A DNA stretch of 64,000 nt, from positions 62,001 through 126,000 of the forward strand of contig MCFE01000060.1 of assembly GCA_002104905.1 (NCBI GenBank), read 5' to 3'. A program made the translations under genes and the position numbers. The notes under the pieces are model-generated. The model did not search any database, was not told the origin of the DNA, and saw nothing but the letters and a program-made list of their open reading frames with translations. Each line of letters begins with the position of its first letter. Within the stretch, counting starts at the first letter, position 1. Shown piece after piece: positions 20,686 through 31,939 of this stretch. This stretch comes from Basidiobolus meristosporus CBS 931.73. Lineage: Eukaryota > Basidiobolomycota > Basidiobolomycetes > Basidiobolales > Basidiobolaceae.

Positions 20686-21045
20686 CCGCCAGTCTTGTAA
20701 TAGCATTCCCTACCTCACACACATCTACCTGCTTCTGATTTGTATACACCACACTATAAATTGTTGCATCATTCAACTGAATTAATCTTGTATACAACAA
20801 CAACTTATCATCCAAATCCAAAATTGTTACCTTTATGTTTGATATGCTTATCCCTGACTCCTCTGATACCCTGGTTGATATCTTACCCAATACATTATCA
20901 AAAGACTAAGTTTTTTGTGAAATCTGGGGTGCAATTATTTTTCAACGGTCTCTGAACTGTGTCTTGACAAGATCAGTACCTCTTAGTCATGGGACTTTCA
21001 CTTTGTGACAACCTTTTGACAGGATCATCTCAGTAATTTTTCATA
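20686..21045 (-). pseudogene. Unrecognised coding remnant, continued across the B LTR
   Basis: On the minus strand DNVLGKISTRVSEESGISIS, NIKVTILDLDDKLLLYTRLI, QLNDATIYSVVYTNQKQ and GNAITRLA read without a stop. Removing the LTR and one CCGC copy joins this frame to VIFMLTYKDKSHGRLR for another 38 codons. Upstream, DFTKNLVF reads in a frame shifted by one T. The stretch is loosely like a ubiquitin or PB1 fold (final strand ATIYSVV), but I would not assign it. It is cut by a D LTR at about 21046. Confidence 0.4.
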
Positions 21046-22036
21046 GGGTTAGTTTTATCCCATTTGTCTTACCTAATTAGTACTATCCTATAAGCTGGTT
21101 GACTATCACACCTGCTCATCTTATTGCATAGGTTATCCCTCACTTTATGTAAGATCACTAGCAGCAAGTGCCACTATATTAGGCAAGTACCTGTGTTAGT
21201 ACCTGTGATTCCTGATCAACCTGTGTCACCATCCCTACCATTTCTATATCATATATGGTATCCCTATGTTACACAGGTTTCAGGGTACTGATTCCTGATT
21301 GGTTGGATGTGCTGTGCCTCTCAGAACCTTCCAGCACCTACTTAGAACATTCCTAGGTCATTCTGATGTCATTATAACTTCTATTGATATCCAGAACCTT
21401 CTAGAACAATATGTTTAGTAATCACTTTGCCAGTAAGAAAAGTATATAAGGGAGGCTATCCCTCAACAATAAATCATCATCCCTTTTATCAATATACCAA
21501 CTTTTTGATTAGTGTGACTACTGCTACCTGCTGCTACCTGAACTTCCAACCCCAGACCATAGGACACTCCCAGGAAACCATGCTGACAGGCTATTGACCT
21601 TGGAGGCACTACTTGTGAGGAATACTCAAAGTAGGTATCTTTTATTATATTTGATTCTTTCCCAAGTTTGTTCTTGTACAGGCAAAAATACTTTTCTGTC
21701 TTTGTAACTATTGACAACAGCTGAATTCTTATCAAGTCTCTGCTGGTGGAGTTTACAGTTGTTTTTACTTTGGAAGCTTTGGTAAATTGTCATCTCAAAG
21801 GATGTTGAACCCAGCACATACTTTTGTTAAGATGCCAGCTAAGTTGGGGATTGTAGCTCAATAGCTTTCCCTTAACAAGCTTGTGGCTTTATACCCCATC
21901 ACATTAGATTAGAGACAGAACCCAAGTATTCCTAGCAAACTTTTGCCAGAGGTTTTTACACCCAGTGAACACCCCACACACCAAACACTAGAGTAGTGTT
22001 GAATATATCTCTCCCTTGGACTTATGCACCACCACA
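21046..22036 (-). repeat. Family D LTR, inverted, one end missing
   Basis: Reverse copy of the D LTR at 9036-10106, ending CACCACCACA. The first ~60 bp (TGTAGTGGGGTTACAG in this orientation) are lost. The 90-codon minus-strand frame is a repeat of a frame inside every D LTR. Confidence 0.75.
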
Positions 22037-22785
22037 CTGGTGCTAAATTAACTATCAGGAAGACAACTGGACCCAACTGCTACCATTTGCAGAATTGGCG
22101 TACAACAACTCATGTCATAGTGCAACAGGTCTCACTCCATTCTATGCAAATTATGGTTTTCATCTGCAATTTGATATTCAGATCCCAACCAACCCTATGA
22201 GCCCCCCAACATCTGAACATGTGTCAACAATTCTAGAAATCTAAGAAGCACTGAAGAAAGAACTATCCTTAGTCCATGAGGAGTACAAGAAGTTTGCAGA
22301 CAACAATTGGCAGCCTAGCCCCAAGCTTAATGAAGAGATTCAGTATGGCTCTTGAGAAGAAACATTGCTACCAGCCACCCTTGTGACAATCTAGACTACA
22401 AGAAACTAGGTCCATTCAAGATTAAGAAGAAACTTAGTCCAATTGTGTACCAGCTACAGTTGCCACCAAGTATGAAAATTCATGACACATTCCATTTATA
22501 CCTCCTAGAACCATTCCATGAAAGTACTCTACCCAACTGGCACCCAGTAGATCTCCCAGCCATCCAAGTGGACAAACACCAAGAGTTTGAAGTTCAGCAA
22601 GTGTTGGATTAAAGTACATCAGATCCCTATTTCACTCTCTGGTAGATTGGGTGGGTTACAGCCCAAATGATCAAACTTGGGAACCTGCAGCAAACCTAAC
22701 AAACTGCCAAGATCTAGTTGTGCTATTTCACCAGACATACCCTAACAAACCAAAGCCAAAAACTTGAGGAGAGCCCCTCAAATGA
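22037..22785 (+). pseudogene. Gypsy integrase C-terminus with chromodomain
   Basis: Frames read PFAELAYNNSCHSATGLTPF, YGFHLQFD and LVHEEYKKFADNN, the end of a gypsy integrase core. Then KLGPFKIKKKLSPIVYQLQL, MKIHDTFHLYLLEPFHES and EFEVQQVLD follow. A chromodomain is seen in DWVGYSPNDQTWEPAANLTN. Chromodomain integrases steer insertion to methylated histone H3. Several stops break it. This is the portion that element C (43219-48350) has lost, so it is a relic of the same or a sister family. It ends in GAGGAGAATAC, a polypurine tract, at the LTR. Confidence 0.75.
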
Positions 22786-22794
22786 GGAGAATAC

Positions 22795-23340
22795 TGCCTT
22801 GATCATATGACATCCCAGGTTTCCAATTATCTAGCCAAATCAAGTCACTGAAGAAATCCCAGCTCCTTCTAGAATGTTCTACTACATTCTAGCAACTTCT
22901 TGAAAGCTTCAAGTTGACGTTACACAATGGAACATTCTATAAAAGCTTCCCACCAGAATTTATGCAGTCTCATGCCATAAATGGTAACTACATGTCACAT
23001 GAGCTAGTCACATGATCAGCTGACTCCTGAGACATCTCCATGTGATATTCCAGTCTATTTGTTAGTATATTTCATCTTAGCACACTTACTGTGCCTAACC
23101 CCAGAACCCCATCAGTATTAGCCAATATATCTTGGCATCCATATTGCCAAAAAGTATATATGGTCTTATCCCCCCTTATGTATTCCTCAGTCTGATAAAC
23201 ACAGGTCTTGACTAAACAGCCTTGCCTTGAAAATCCGCCTTGCCTTGGAAACACACCTTGCCTTGTTGATCTACACCTAAGTCCTTTCCTGGTCCTGCCT
23301 TGCCTAGCCCCACTCTCCTGCCTTGTTTCTATTCATAATA
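22795..23340 (+). repeat. 3' LTR of a C-related gypsy element
   Basis: About 546 bp, from TGCCTTGATCATATGACATC to TCTATTCATAATA. It shares with the C LTRs GTATTAGCCAATAT, AAAAAGTATATATGG and CTCAGTCTGATAAACACAGG. Confidence 0.75.
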
Positions 23341-25366
23341 CTATGATTTTTGGGCAGAATCAGTTGCAATAGTTGTATACCTTAAAGATAGGAGTTATAA
23401 CCAAATACTTCATAATTCTACTCCGTTTGAAGCATGGTATGGATATAGACCAAGTGCAGAACATCTAAAAATATTTGGGTGCACAGCAAATGATAAGAAA
23501 CTACCTGGAAATCAGTCAAAATTTGCGCCAAAAAGTGTAAATGCATATTCTTGGGCTACTGCAACAAGAGTAAAGCATACAGACTCTACAATATCAAAGC
23601 AAAGAAGCTAATCAAGTCCAGGGATATGTAGTTTGATGAAAACTCAAAATTTTCACAAAAAAAGACATCAGATGATGCCAAAAATTATATCTCAATTCCA
23701 CCAATTGTGAGGGTTGAATCAGAGCAAAACAATGCAATATTTCTCACTCCAGAGGACTATACAACTGTAGTTCAGCCTGAAACAGTGCCCAGGAATATCC
23801 CAGAAGTGATCATTTCAGTATCAAAGGCCCAGAGATCCAATCAAACAAGAAATAGCCCAAATTACTATTTCAATGAGGATACAAACTCAGCCTATGCCTA
23901 TTCAGTCCATATTTATGAGCCCCAGACTGTAAAAAAGACCCTAAATAGCCCTCAGACAAAGTTTTGGAGATCTGCAATGACTGAGCAATACTAGGCCCTG
24001 ATGGAAAATCAAACTTGGGACTTAGTCAAAATACCAATCATCCAAAATTCAATCAGATGCAGATGGGTCTTCAAGACAAATACAAGGTTGATGGAACAGT
24101 TGAAAGATACAAAGCAAGACTTGTGACCAAAGGATACTCTCAAACAAACGGACTTGACTATAGTGAGACCTTGGCACTGGTAGCCAAGTTTAATTCCATT
24201 GGATTAATATTGGCTATTGCAACCAAATATAAGTTATATATTCATCAAATAGATATAAAAGCTGCAATTCTGAGTGGAGAACCTGATGAGGACATGTATA
24301 TGGACCAGCATGATGGGTTTGTTGGTATAAGCCAGATAGAGCAAATGCAGTTCTATTAGCTCTATATGTGGATGATCCTATTATAGCTGCCAATAATCTA
24401 GCAACATTTGGAAGAGACTAAGTCGAGCCTATCAAAGGAGTTGAGGATGTTCAATCTAGGAGAACTCAGTTACTACTTAGAGATTAAGTTCTCCATAGAA
24501 AGAAGTACCCAGACTATTACCCTAAGCCAATCCAAGTATATTCAAGATATACTAAGAAAGCACCAAATGGAAGAATGTAAACCAGCAGCTTCCCCAATGG
24601 AGACAAATCTTAACTTGGTCAATACTCAACCAAGTCAAGAGAGCTTAGTGCCATCTGAAAGCCCTGACTCTCCTTATCAATCGATGATTAGCAGTTGGAT
24701 GTATATTATGCTTGGAACATGTCCAGAGATCTCATATTCAGTAGGAGTTGTTAGCCAACATGATCAGAACTATGGATCTGATCATATAGCAGCAGTTAAG
24801 CAGATTTTGAGATACCTAAAAGGAGCTGCTGATATATGCCTAAAATACACTTATAAGGATTCAGAAAAGAATCTTGCGGGATGCTCTGATGCTGATTGGG
24901 GACAAATTTAGAAGACAGAAGATCCACCACAGGATACACCTTTCTTTACTGTAAAGGAGCAATTTCATGGAATTCAGGAAAGCAAGCTACCATAGTACTT
25001 TCTATAGTACTTTCTACATCAGAGGCAGAGTACATAGCAGTCTGTGAAGCTACAAAAGAAGCTATGTGGTTAAGGAAGCATTTTACAGATTTAGGCTCAT
25101 GTCAGAAAACGCCTATTACTATATTTAAGATAGTCAAGGATGTATACATTTAGGTAGAAATCCAATTTTTCATGCTAGAACCAAGCACACAGATTTAGAC
25201 ATCATTTCATATGTGAAGCTATAGAGAATAGCTTAGTTAGCTTAGTTTACTGTCCTACACATGAAATGATTGCAGATATATTTACCAAACCATTAGCTAG
25301 ACACAAGTTTGAATATCTTAGGTCAAAATTAGGACTAGTCAGCAAGAACATTTAGCTGAGTTGGAG
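23341..25366 (+). pseudogene. Copia POL remnant: integrase end, RT, RNase H
   Basis: It opens in integrase (FWAESVAIVVYLKDRSYNQI) and passes AKKLIKSRDM. RT follows (RCRWVFKTN, TKGYSQTNGLDYSETLALVA, HQIDIKAAILSGEPDEDMYM), with LYVDDPIIAANNL in a shifted frame. About 50 codons are missing between MDQHDGFV and ANAVLLALYVDD. The connection (MFNLGELSYYLEIKFSIERS, YSVGVVSQHDQNYGSDHIAA) and RNase H (DRRSTTGYTFLYCKGAISWN) follow. A 12-bp tandem duplication (TAGTACTTTCTA twice) sits near 25001. It ends at the G LTR. RT domains are recognisable but dead. Confidence 0.82.
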
Positions 25367-25714
25367 TGTTATAAAAACTTGTAATTCCACCTAAATATTT
25401 ACCTGACTTAGTCACTTAGATCATTTCCTTCAAATCCTAGAGAATACTGACCAAATTCCTTGTTGGGATTTACTTAGAATATTTTCACCAAAATACCAGG
25501 TACCCAGAACATGAAAATTCTCAAAGTTATCCAAACAGCCCCAAACTTTGCACACATGTTCTTGGTACCTTCCTTAACCTATTCTATGTGTGCACAATGC
25601 CAAGACCATGTAAAGTATAAATACTACTTTTACATTAAATAGATCATTAAGTAAAGACCACATAATCTACTTGTCCTCCAAATTACTTTGAATATCTTCA
25701 AAACTCTTACAACA
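25367..25714 (+). repeat. 3' LTR, copia family G
   Basis: 348 bp from TGTTATAAAAACTTG to CTCTTACAACA, preceded by TGAGTTGGAG, a polypurine tract. No 5' partner is visible. Confidence 0.75.
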
Positions 25715-26677
25715 TGTACAACTTGGTCATCAGTATGGGGATGTTGTTGAAAAGGAAATGCATTGCTCCCAGTGTAAAGGTTTGCTCTAACAGATACCCT
25801 CTATTTTAAGTATCTCTGTCTACCAATTGATTCTATATTTGAGTCAATGGCTTATATCTAGCTAACTTTGCTGCAATTGCACGCTGACTTCTGTACATTC
25901 TCTCTGTGGGAAGGTGGTGCTCTCAGTGTTGGTATTTGGGTAGTAGTAATGTGTGTGAGTTATGGAGTAAATCACCTGGATATCTCATATTTGACAGCAA
26001 TACTCTCCATTGTGGCCAGAAAAGCTGGCTATCTTGCTGATGGTTAGGGTCTCTCCAATGCAAATAATTATATGTGCTTTGACATGATGGCCATTTTGTG
26101 TTATCCTGCTGGAAAGCATACAAATTCATCCTGCAGTGGAAACAGGTAGTTATCCAGGTAGGATGGTGATTTAGGCCCAGATACCAGTGACACAACCTTC
26201 AGATTTTTGCTCTAATACCATAAAATAGGGGGCATATTCAGGTTAATGAGAGTTGGTGGCCAGCAGGATTTACAGGTAGAGTACTTGTTTAATGAGAATC
26301 CATCAAGTGCCAAAGCAATGGCATGGTCATACCTACCTTCTAAGTAGCCCTTGCTTCTTAGCTGTTTATATTGCTTGCCATTGAATATATTGGATATGTT
26401 TACGCTTGATTAACACAGAGTGTGGTACTTTATAGCTTTGCAATATTTGTTGGACTGCAAGAGCTTCTTTAAATGGGGTAGTACCAGAATATATCTGGAG
26501 TATGAACAATGTTTTCCCTCTATGGTGGTGGATTCCTGACAATTTGGGTATGTTGCAATGGTGGCATTTTTGGATGTGAATGCAATGCAACTATTAACAC
26601 AAGGAGGAATCAGGATAGTCTCTTGGTCATATACTGCCAGCCACATGACAGTTGTACACTTGTACCCTATACATGGT
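25715..26677 (-). pseudogene. Plavaka-type transposase, middle region
   Basis: Read on the minus strand: IPPCVNSCIAFTSKNATIAT then YPNCQE, a zinc-knuckle-like CxxxC...CxxC that is a hallmark of the family. It is followed by NGKQYKQLRSKGYLEG, YDHAIALALDGFSLNKYST, CWPPTLINLNMPP and, further on, MESIAVKYEISR, the gene then fading at 25715 against the G LTR. Known Plavaka proteins show the same order (SCMAFT, DIALGLSTDGF, CWPLILFNYNLPP, GDIPA). Stops and frameshifts are frequent. Confidence 0.65.
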
Positions 26678-26735
26678 AGACTTGTTCTGTTGGATAGTGC
26701 CACATTGGGCCATGAGTGCCAAATGGTACCACCGG
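26678..26735 (+). repeat. Harbinger terminal fragment
   Basis: AGACTTGTTCTGTTGGATAG then TGCCACATTGGGCCATGAGT, the first ~55 bp of the miniature element's arm. A D LTR then interrupts it. Left flank is GGT, not the AAT seen elsewhere. Confidence 0.65.
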
Positions 26736-27816
26736 TGTGGTGGTGTATAAGTCCAAGGGAGAGATATATTTAACACTTCTCTAGTGTTTGGTGTGTGGGG
26801 TGTTCACTGGGTGCAATAACCTCTGGCAAAAGCTTGCTAGGAATACTGGGTCTTTTGTCTAATCTAATGTGATGGGGGATAAAGCCTCAAGCTTGTCAAA
26901 GGAAAACCATTGAGCTACAATCCCCAACTTGGTTGGCATCTTAACAAAAGTATGTGCTGGGCTCAGTGTCCTTTGAGATGACAATGTACTAAAGCTTCCA
27001 AAGTCAAAACAACTGTAAACTCCACCAACAGGGACTTGATAAGAATGCAGCTTTGACCAATAGTTACAAAGACTGAAAAGTATCTTTGCCTGTACAAGAA
27101 CAAACTTGGGAAAACAAACAAATATAATAAAATATACCTACTCTGAGTATTCCTCACAAGTAGTGCCTCCAAGGTCAGTTGGCTGTCAGCGTGGTTTCCT
27201 GGGAGTGTTGTCAGGTCTGAGTCAGAAAATAGTGGTAATAGGTAGCGGTGATCTCACTAATCAATAAGTTGGAATATTGGAAGAGGGATGATTTATTTTA
27301 AGGGATAGCCTCCCTTATATACTCTTTTTTTGCTGCTCAATTTCTTGCTAGAAAATACTTTCCGGAAGTTTCCAGAACGTAGTAGACAGCCAATCATGTC
27401 ATTGTGTACTAAAAATAGCACAAATTCTTGGCAGATTGTTCCATGAGACATAGTTGCACCTAGCCAATCAGGTAGTGGTAATATGAAACCCCTGTCTCAT
27501 GTGGTTGCCTCTTATGGTAGTAGGATGGGAGGGTTATGGAACCAAGATGGTCACATGACATGGGCACTGTTGGGGGTACTTGCCTTATATGGTAACTATC
27601 TTATCTTGGCATCTCGGCAAGGAATAGGAGTAGCTTGTGCAATGGGTTAATAGTGACAAATAGTTTGTCAGGTTGCATAGTAATAATCACATAGATAGAA
27701 TAGAAAATATTGCAATTTGGGATGATACTAATATAAGGGGGGTAATCCTTTTTTAGGGAAGTGAACATATGAGAATGAGCACATCTGCCTGTGGGTGTCA
27801 CTGTGACCCCACTACA
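26736..27816 (+). mobile_element. Solo LTR, family D
   Basis: 1,081 bp from TGTGGTGGTGTATAAG to ACCCCACTACA. Flanks CCGG and CTGC do not match, and the two sides belong to different elements, so one side has probably been rearranged. Confidence 0.75.
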
Positions 27817-27869
27817 CTGCTACCCTAAGTACTTCTCACAGACTCCAATCAATATTCACATGTATAGGT
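27817..27869 (+). pseudogene. Plavaka sliver between two LTR insertions
   Basis: CTGCTACCCTAAGTACTTCT and the following 30 bp align with the minus strand of 19553-19620. The piece joins to 31187 once element E and one TAGGT are removed. Confidence 0.6.
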
Positions 27870-28218
27870 TGTTGCAATATTCTGAGGAGTATTGGAAGTG
27901 ATGTGGAGAACTAGAAGATTTACATGTTATTCACTTGTAGATTTATTGATCAAAAGTATGGTATTTATACTTTTGATAAAGTAGAGGAAACAAACGTGTA
28001 GAGTTTGTTAAGGAAGGTCCCAAGAATATGTGTGCAAAGTTTGGGGTCTTTTGGACGACTTTGAGAAAAATAATAATCTGGGTACCTGATAATTTGGTGA
28101 AAATATTCTAAGTAAATCCCGACAAGAAATCTAGTCAGGACAGAATGCTAATCACAGAATAAGATCTATGTGACTAAGTTAGCATGAATATTTAGGTGAC
28201 AATTCAATAATTACAACA
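27870..28218 (-). repeat. E element 3' LTR
   Basis: TGTTGCAATATTCTG to ATAATTACAACA, 349 bp; identical to 30833-31181 by eye. Confidence 0.9.
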
Positions 28219-30819
28219 CTCCCACTCAACAAAATATTCATGAGTAATAAATACATATTGTGAGTGTGCAATCTGTAATAAGCGTATAAGATTTAACTGT
28301 TTTGCATACTGGACTAATATATTATCCAAAGGTGTATGCATTTGTGTTCAACTTAATAGAACAAGTAACTTGGAATTTAGTATGCATATCTACTTAGTAA
28401 TATGCCTAAAAATCTGAATGATCTGATCATAATACTAATCATCAACTTTGATCAGTTGTACGGGCTTGAATAATAAGCTGAGTCTAATTGACAGATCGTA
28501 ATAATGGTATATAGCCTCTGGGCTATCCAATGCTTCTTATTTGAGCAAAATTGACCCACTTTTGGTCAAGTTAAGGTTTTGTCATTTATGGCAGATCTGG
28601 AGTTTCCTTATTTCCGGCCAACAGTCTAATCCATTTAGACAACTTCACTGTGTGTCCATATTAGGCTCAGGGACAGTTACTTCCATCATATAGATGCTAT
28701 ATGAGGTAAAAAATAGTGACCTACTTTGGGTCAAGTTAAGGTTTTGTCATTTACGCCTGATCCGGATTATCCTTGTTTCCTGGCACTGTGGCACATATAA
28801 CATGGCCAAAAAAAAAGAAGGTTTTTGCTCAACTCTGAGCTGGGATGGCCTGCTCCCACTTGAACCACGTCTGTTAGTGATTCAGATCCACAAATATGAT
28901 CTAGAATGGTCATCTTTGTCTTCTTTAAATAGCAATAACTTTCTTTGGACTGATTACTTCATATGCGGTAGATTCAAAGTCCATTTGCTTCTTGATTCAC
29001 CCGGTTTGGTATTGGACAACACCATGGGTTGTTTGGTAGCTATTCTTAGAGTGCTTCTACTGATTTGGATTGATACAGCTGCTTTTGTCTTATCAGAATA
29101 TACTTGTAGAATAGAGATTGGCGCTTTTCCAGAAGTGAGATTCTCCTTAACAAGGGCTTTGATTATCCTTATTCTCCTGATAGTTATTTTCAACCTTGAG
29201 CTCGGTTTCCAAGGCTAACTGATCTTCTCAGTGTCTTCAGAATCCATAAAAACCATCTGGTTGATCCTTGCACCTTTTTCTTTCAGCTCCATAGACAGCA
29301 GATATCAAGACTTCTGCACTAAATAATCTGTTCCAATATATACTACAATATCTAACAGATCCTGTTGAAGTTTCAAGGCTCTTCTGGGGTTTCTAGCTTG
29401 AGAGCTTCGTACAAGAGGCTCCATAGAACATATCTGCATTGCCAGATAGTCCAAATATGGCTTACATAAGTTTTGGCACCATTTGGGAAGTACCCTAGTT
29501 TGCGGTAGTAGTATTTTCCATTTTTTCTTCTTTTCTTTTTCTGCTGATGACCCAGGGATAATTCCCTTTGTGGGGTGGTTCTGGACTTCCTTGCAGGTGG
29601 GACCACGGTGTTTTTGAGCACAAGAGTCTCCATGACATCATTGTTCCAGAATATCTGACTATTTGAGAGTGAAATAATCAAAATCGGCATCCACTTAGAT
29701 CATTCATAACTTTTGATAGAGTTGACCAAATTTGATCAAATAAACTGCATTTGATAGCTAGCTTCATCAATACTTCGGTATCAGACTCCAATATATCAGT
29801 AATTTGAGTTGCAGAACTTGGCGGTGACTTGATCAATCAAAATTCTTCTGATCTGATCCCGAGAAGTTAAATATCACCAAGTGTTTTCTCCCACTGTAAT
29901 AAGTGATATATATATAACAAGTATAAAGTACTATGTTATCTTCTGAGTGGCTCTTAGCTGTGTACTGACCAACTGTTGCTTGGTTGTATACTCCAATCAG
30001 GCTTGCAATTATATGCGTCACTCCTTTGGCTGGCGGTAGAATCTTCATGAGTTGATTTTGCTAAATTTGTATAATACTTTCTCCCACTGTTTTGAGACTT
30101 AAACAAAGTGATAGCACGTCTAACAGCTCCATATTTAGCTCCTGGTACACTGGTTTCAGTATCAAAACACTTGATACAATTATAGCATTCTTCTAATGGA
30201 TTGTGTAGTACATATCTGTACTCCAGGTGGATATATATGTATTATATATCATTGGGATCCTTACAATTCAGGAAGCTTGTTTCTGAGATCTTTTTCCATC
30301 AGTAGATAGTCCAGAATGGCGGCTAACAGCTCCAGTATTTGCATTCTCAGCTGTATTTTGAGTGGCAATAGATTTTTGGTAAAATCCTCCTCTGGCAATC
30401 ATTAATAATGATCTATATTTTTTTTTTGCAATTCAGGATAATATCCTATCCAAGAGCTCGTCTAACAGTCAATTGGGGTCATATGAATACATATTGCAGT
30501 ATATTTCATTGTAGATCTGGACCCTCAATTGCTGGAATTACGCAATTTTCTTCAGTAGTGGTAGAGCACCAACATACTATATTTCTTGACACAATTACAT
30601 GCCAGTTTGATTGACTCTTCTTCATAACTAACTTGGATAGTTACTGAAGGCATCTTTTGAAGGCAAGGCCTTCTTCTCCACAGCAATATCCTCATAAACA
30701 TAGTCCTTTAGCAGCGGTAGTCTTCTTTAACCTTAGCGGAGCAATAGTGCGGAAAGTCTTTCTCCAGACTAGCAGAAAAGGATCCAAAGCATAGTAGACA
30801 CCAAGAGGACAGCAAGCTC
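28219..30819 (-). other. E element interior, no recognised gene
   Basis: About 2.6 kb. On the minus strand there are short open stretches only. One of about 80 codons near 30210-29960 reads EECYNCIKCFDTETSVPGAK and KYGAVRRAITLFKSQNSGRK. Another starts MPSVTIQVSYEEESIKLACN near 30653. A third is basic (QQKKKRRKNGKYYYRKLG) near 29540. GAVRRAI and LTVRRAL recur in separate places. None matches a family I know. A ~65-bp block (GGTCAAGTTAAGGTTTTGTC) occurs twice, at 28565 and 28729. The 174-codon plus-strand frame at 28694-29218 runs antisense to these and is probably chance. Confidence 0.5.
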
Positions 30820-30832
30820 GGGGCTCATAACC
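30820..30832 (-). other. E element primer-binding site
   Basis: GGTTATGAGCCCC on the minus strand, directly abutting the LTR; complementary to the initiator-Met tRNA anticodon arm. Confidence 0.75.
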
Positions 30833-31181
30833 TGTTGCAATATTCTGAGGAGTATTGGAAGTGATGTGGAGAACTAGAAGATTTACATGTTATTCACTTG
30901 TAGATTTATTGATCAAAAGTATGGTATTTATACTTTTGATAAAGTAGAGGAAACAAACGTGTAGAGTTTGTTAAGGAAGGTCCCAAGAATATGTGTGCAA
31001 AGTTTGGGGTCTTTTGGACGACTTTGAGAAAAATAATAATCTGGGTACCTGATAATTTGGTGAAAATATTCTAAGTAAATCCCGACAAGAAATCTAGTCA
31101 GGACAGAATGCTAATCACAGAATAAGATCTATGTGACTAAGTTAGCATGAATATTTAGGTGACAATTCAATAATTACAACA
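30833..31181 (-). repeat. E element 5' LTR
   Basis: 349 bp, same sequence as the copy at 27870-28218. Confidence 0.9.
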
Positions 31182-31186
31182 TAGGT

Positions 31187-31939
31187 GACTATACAAATGT
31201 AAAGACTGGATGATCTGGATATGTATTTATTCAAGTGGTGTTCTGAAGCCATTCCTACCGGGAGTACATTGGAAGCATGGGGAGTCATATGTGGACATTG
31301 TAAGAATATTCATCCAGAAGTAGATCACTAATGCCAACTTGACACATCTACAGCTGTTGTGCAAGGAGTTTGTAACAGGATTTCAGCAGCTATACTACAA
31401 GCATAAAGCTGAATGCATAGATCTCTGCTGCTACTGTATCCATTCTCCACTCCATCTTGCACAGTGTGTGGAGAATATTGGGTCTTAGTTTACCTTTTGG
31501 GAGTTTCCTATGGAGTGGATGTGTGGGGAGATAGGAAGACAAGTCAAGTTTCAAGTACTACAATATCCCAATCTCATCAAGAATATTATGTTCAAGTCTG
31601 TCATGGATGTGATGAGTTGGCACATGGAGGACAGCTAGAAAGAGTTGGAAAATACTGAGGACATGTGTGCACATGGAGACACCTATGTGTATGGCATTAA
31701 GAAGCTAAGCAGCCCCAATACATGGGTAATCAGTTAAGTAAAGCAAACTTGGGTTGGGTGCAACAAGCAACTAATTTTTATCAGGAAAATTCTACCAAGG
31801 TATGCCTGATTTCTCTTGGTCACAAGCCAACTTCTACACCACTCAATACAGAATTCACACAAACAAAAGCCAGAGCGCACCTTCAAGGGGGACTAGAATC
31901 CAGCAGGGTGAAGGAATATATTGCCTAAGTATCAAGAAG
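31187..31939 (+). pseudogene. Plavaka-type transposase, C-terminal region
   Basis: The plus strand encodes DWMIWICIYSSGVLKPFLPG, FVTGFQQLYYKHKAECIDLC, then HLAQCVENIGS and WEFPMEWMCGEIGR. It is the counterpart of 17926-18711 with 19449-19560, but without the miniature element. Further on it reads SKANLGWVQQATNFYQENST before family A LTR sequence starts at 31940. A stop replaces the Pro-Cys after NIGS, and several frames are shifted. Confidence 0.6.

Larger units (their letters stand above)
27870..31181 (-). mobile_element. Non-autonomous LTR retrotransposon E, young copy
   Basis: Two 349-bp LTRs that I read as identical flank a 2.6-kb interior. The target duplication is TAGGT on both sides (27865-27869 and 31182-31186). 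Orientation is minus: the half-tRNA primer site lies at 30820-30832 and the polypurine tract GAGTGGGAG at 28219-28227. No GAG, protease, integrase or RT motif is visible inside, so it must have moved using proteins from another copia element that shares the primer type. Confidence 0.88.

Noticed and set aside
25715-25920. Gypsy integrase-like text (FPFQQHPHTDDQ resembling YHPQTDGQ)
   Set aside because: The segment is in line with Plavaka transposase on the same strand and the likeness covers only a few residues.
28694-29218. 174-codon plus-strand frame, the longest frame in element E
   Set aside because: It runs antisense to the element, starts and ends nowhere meaningful and shows a hydrophobic, T-rich composition expected from the complement of an A-rich strand.
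28219-30819. Complete copia gag-pol inside element E
   Set aside because: No zinc knuckle, DSGA, HHCC, DDE or YVDD motif found on either strand by reading.
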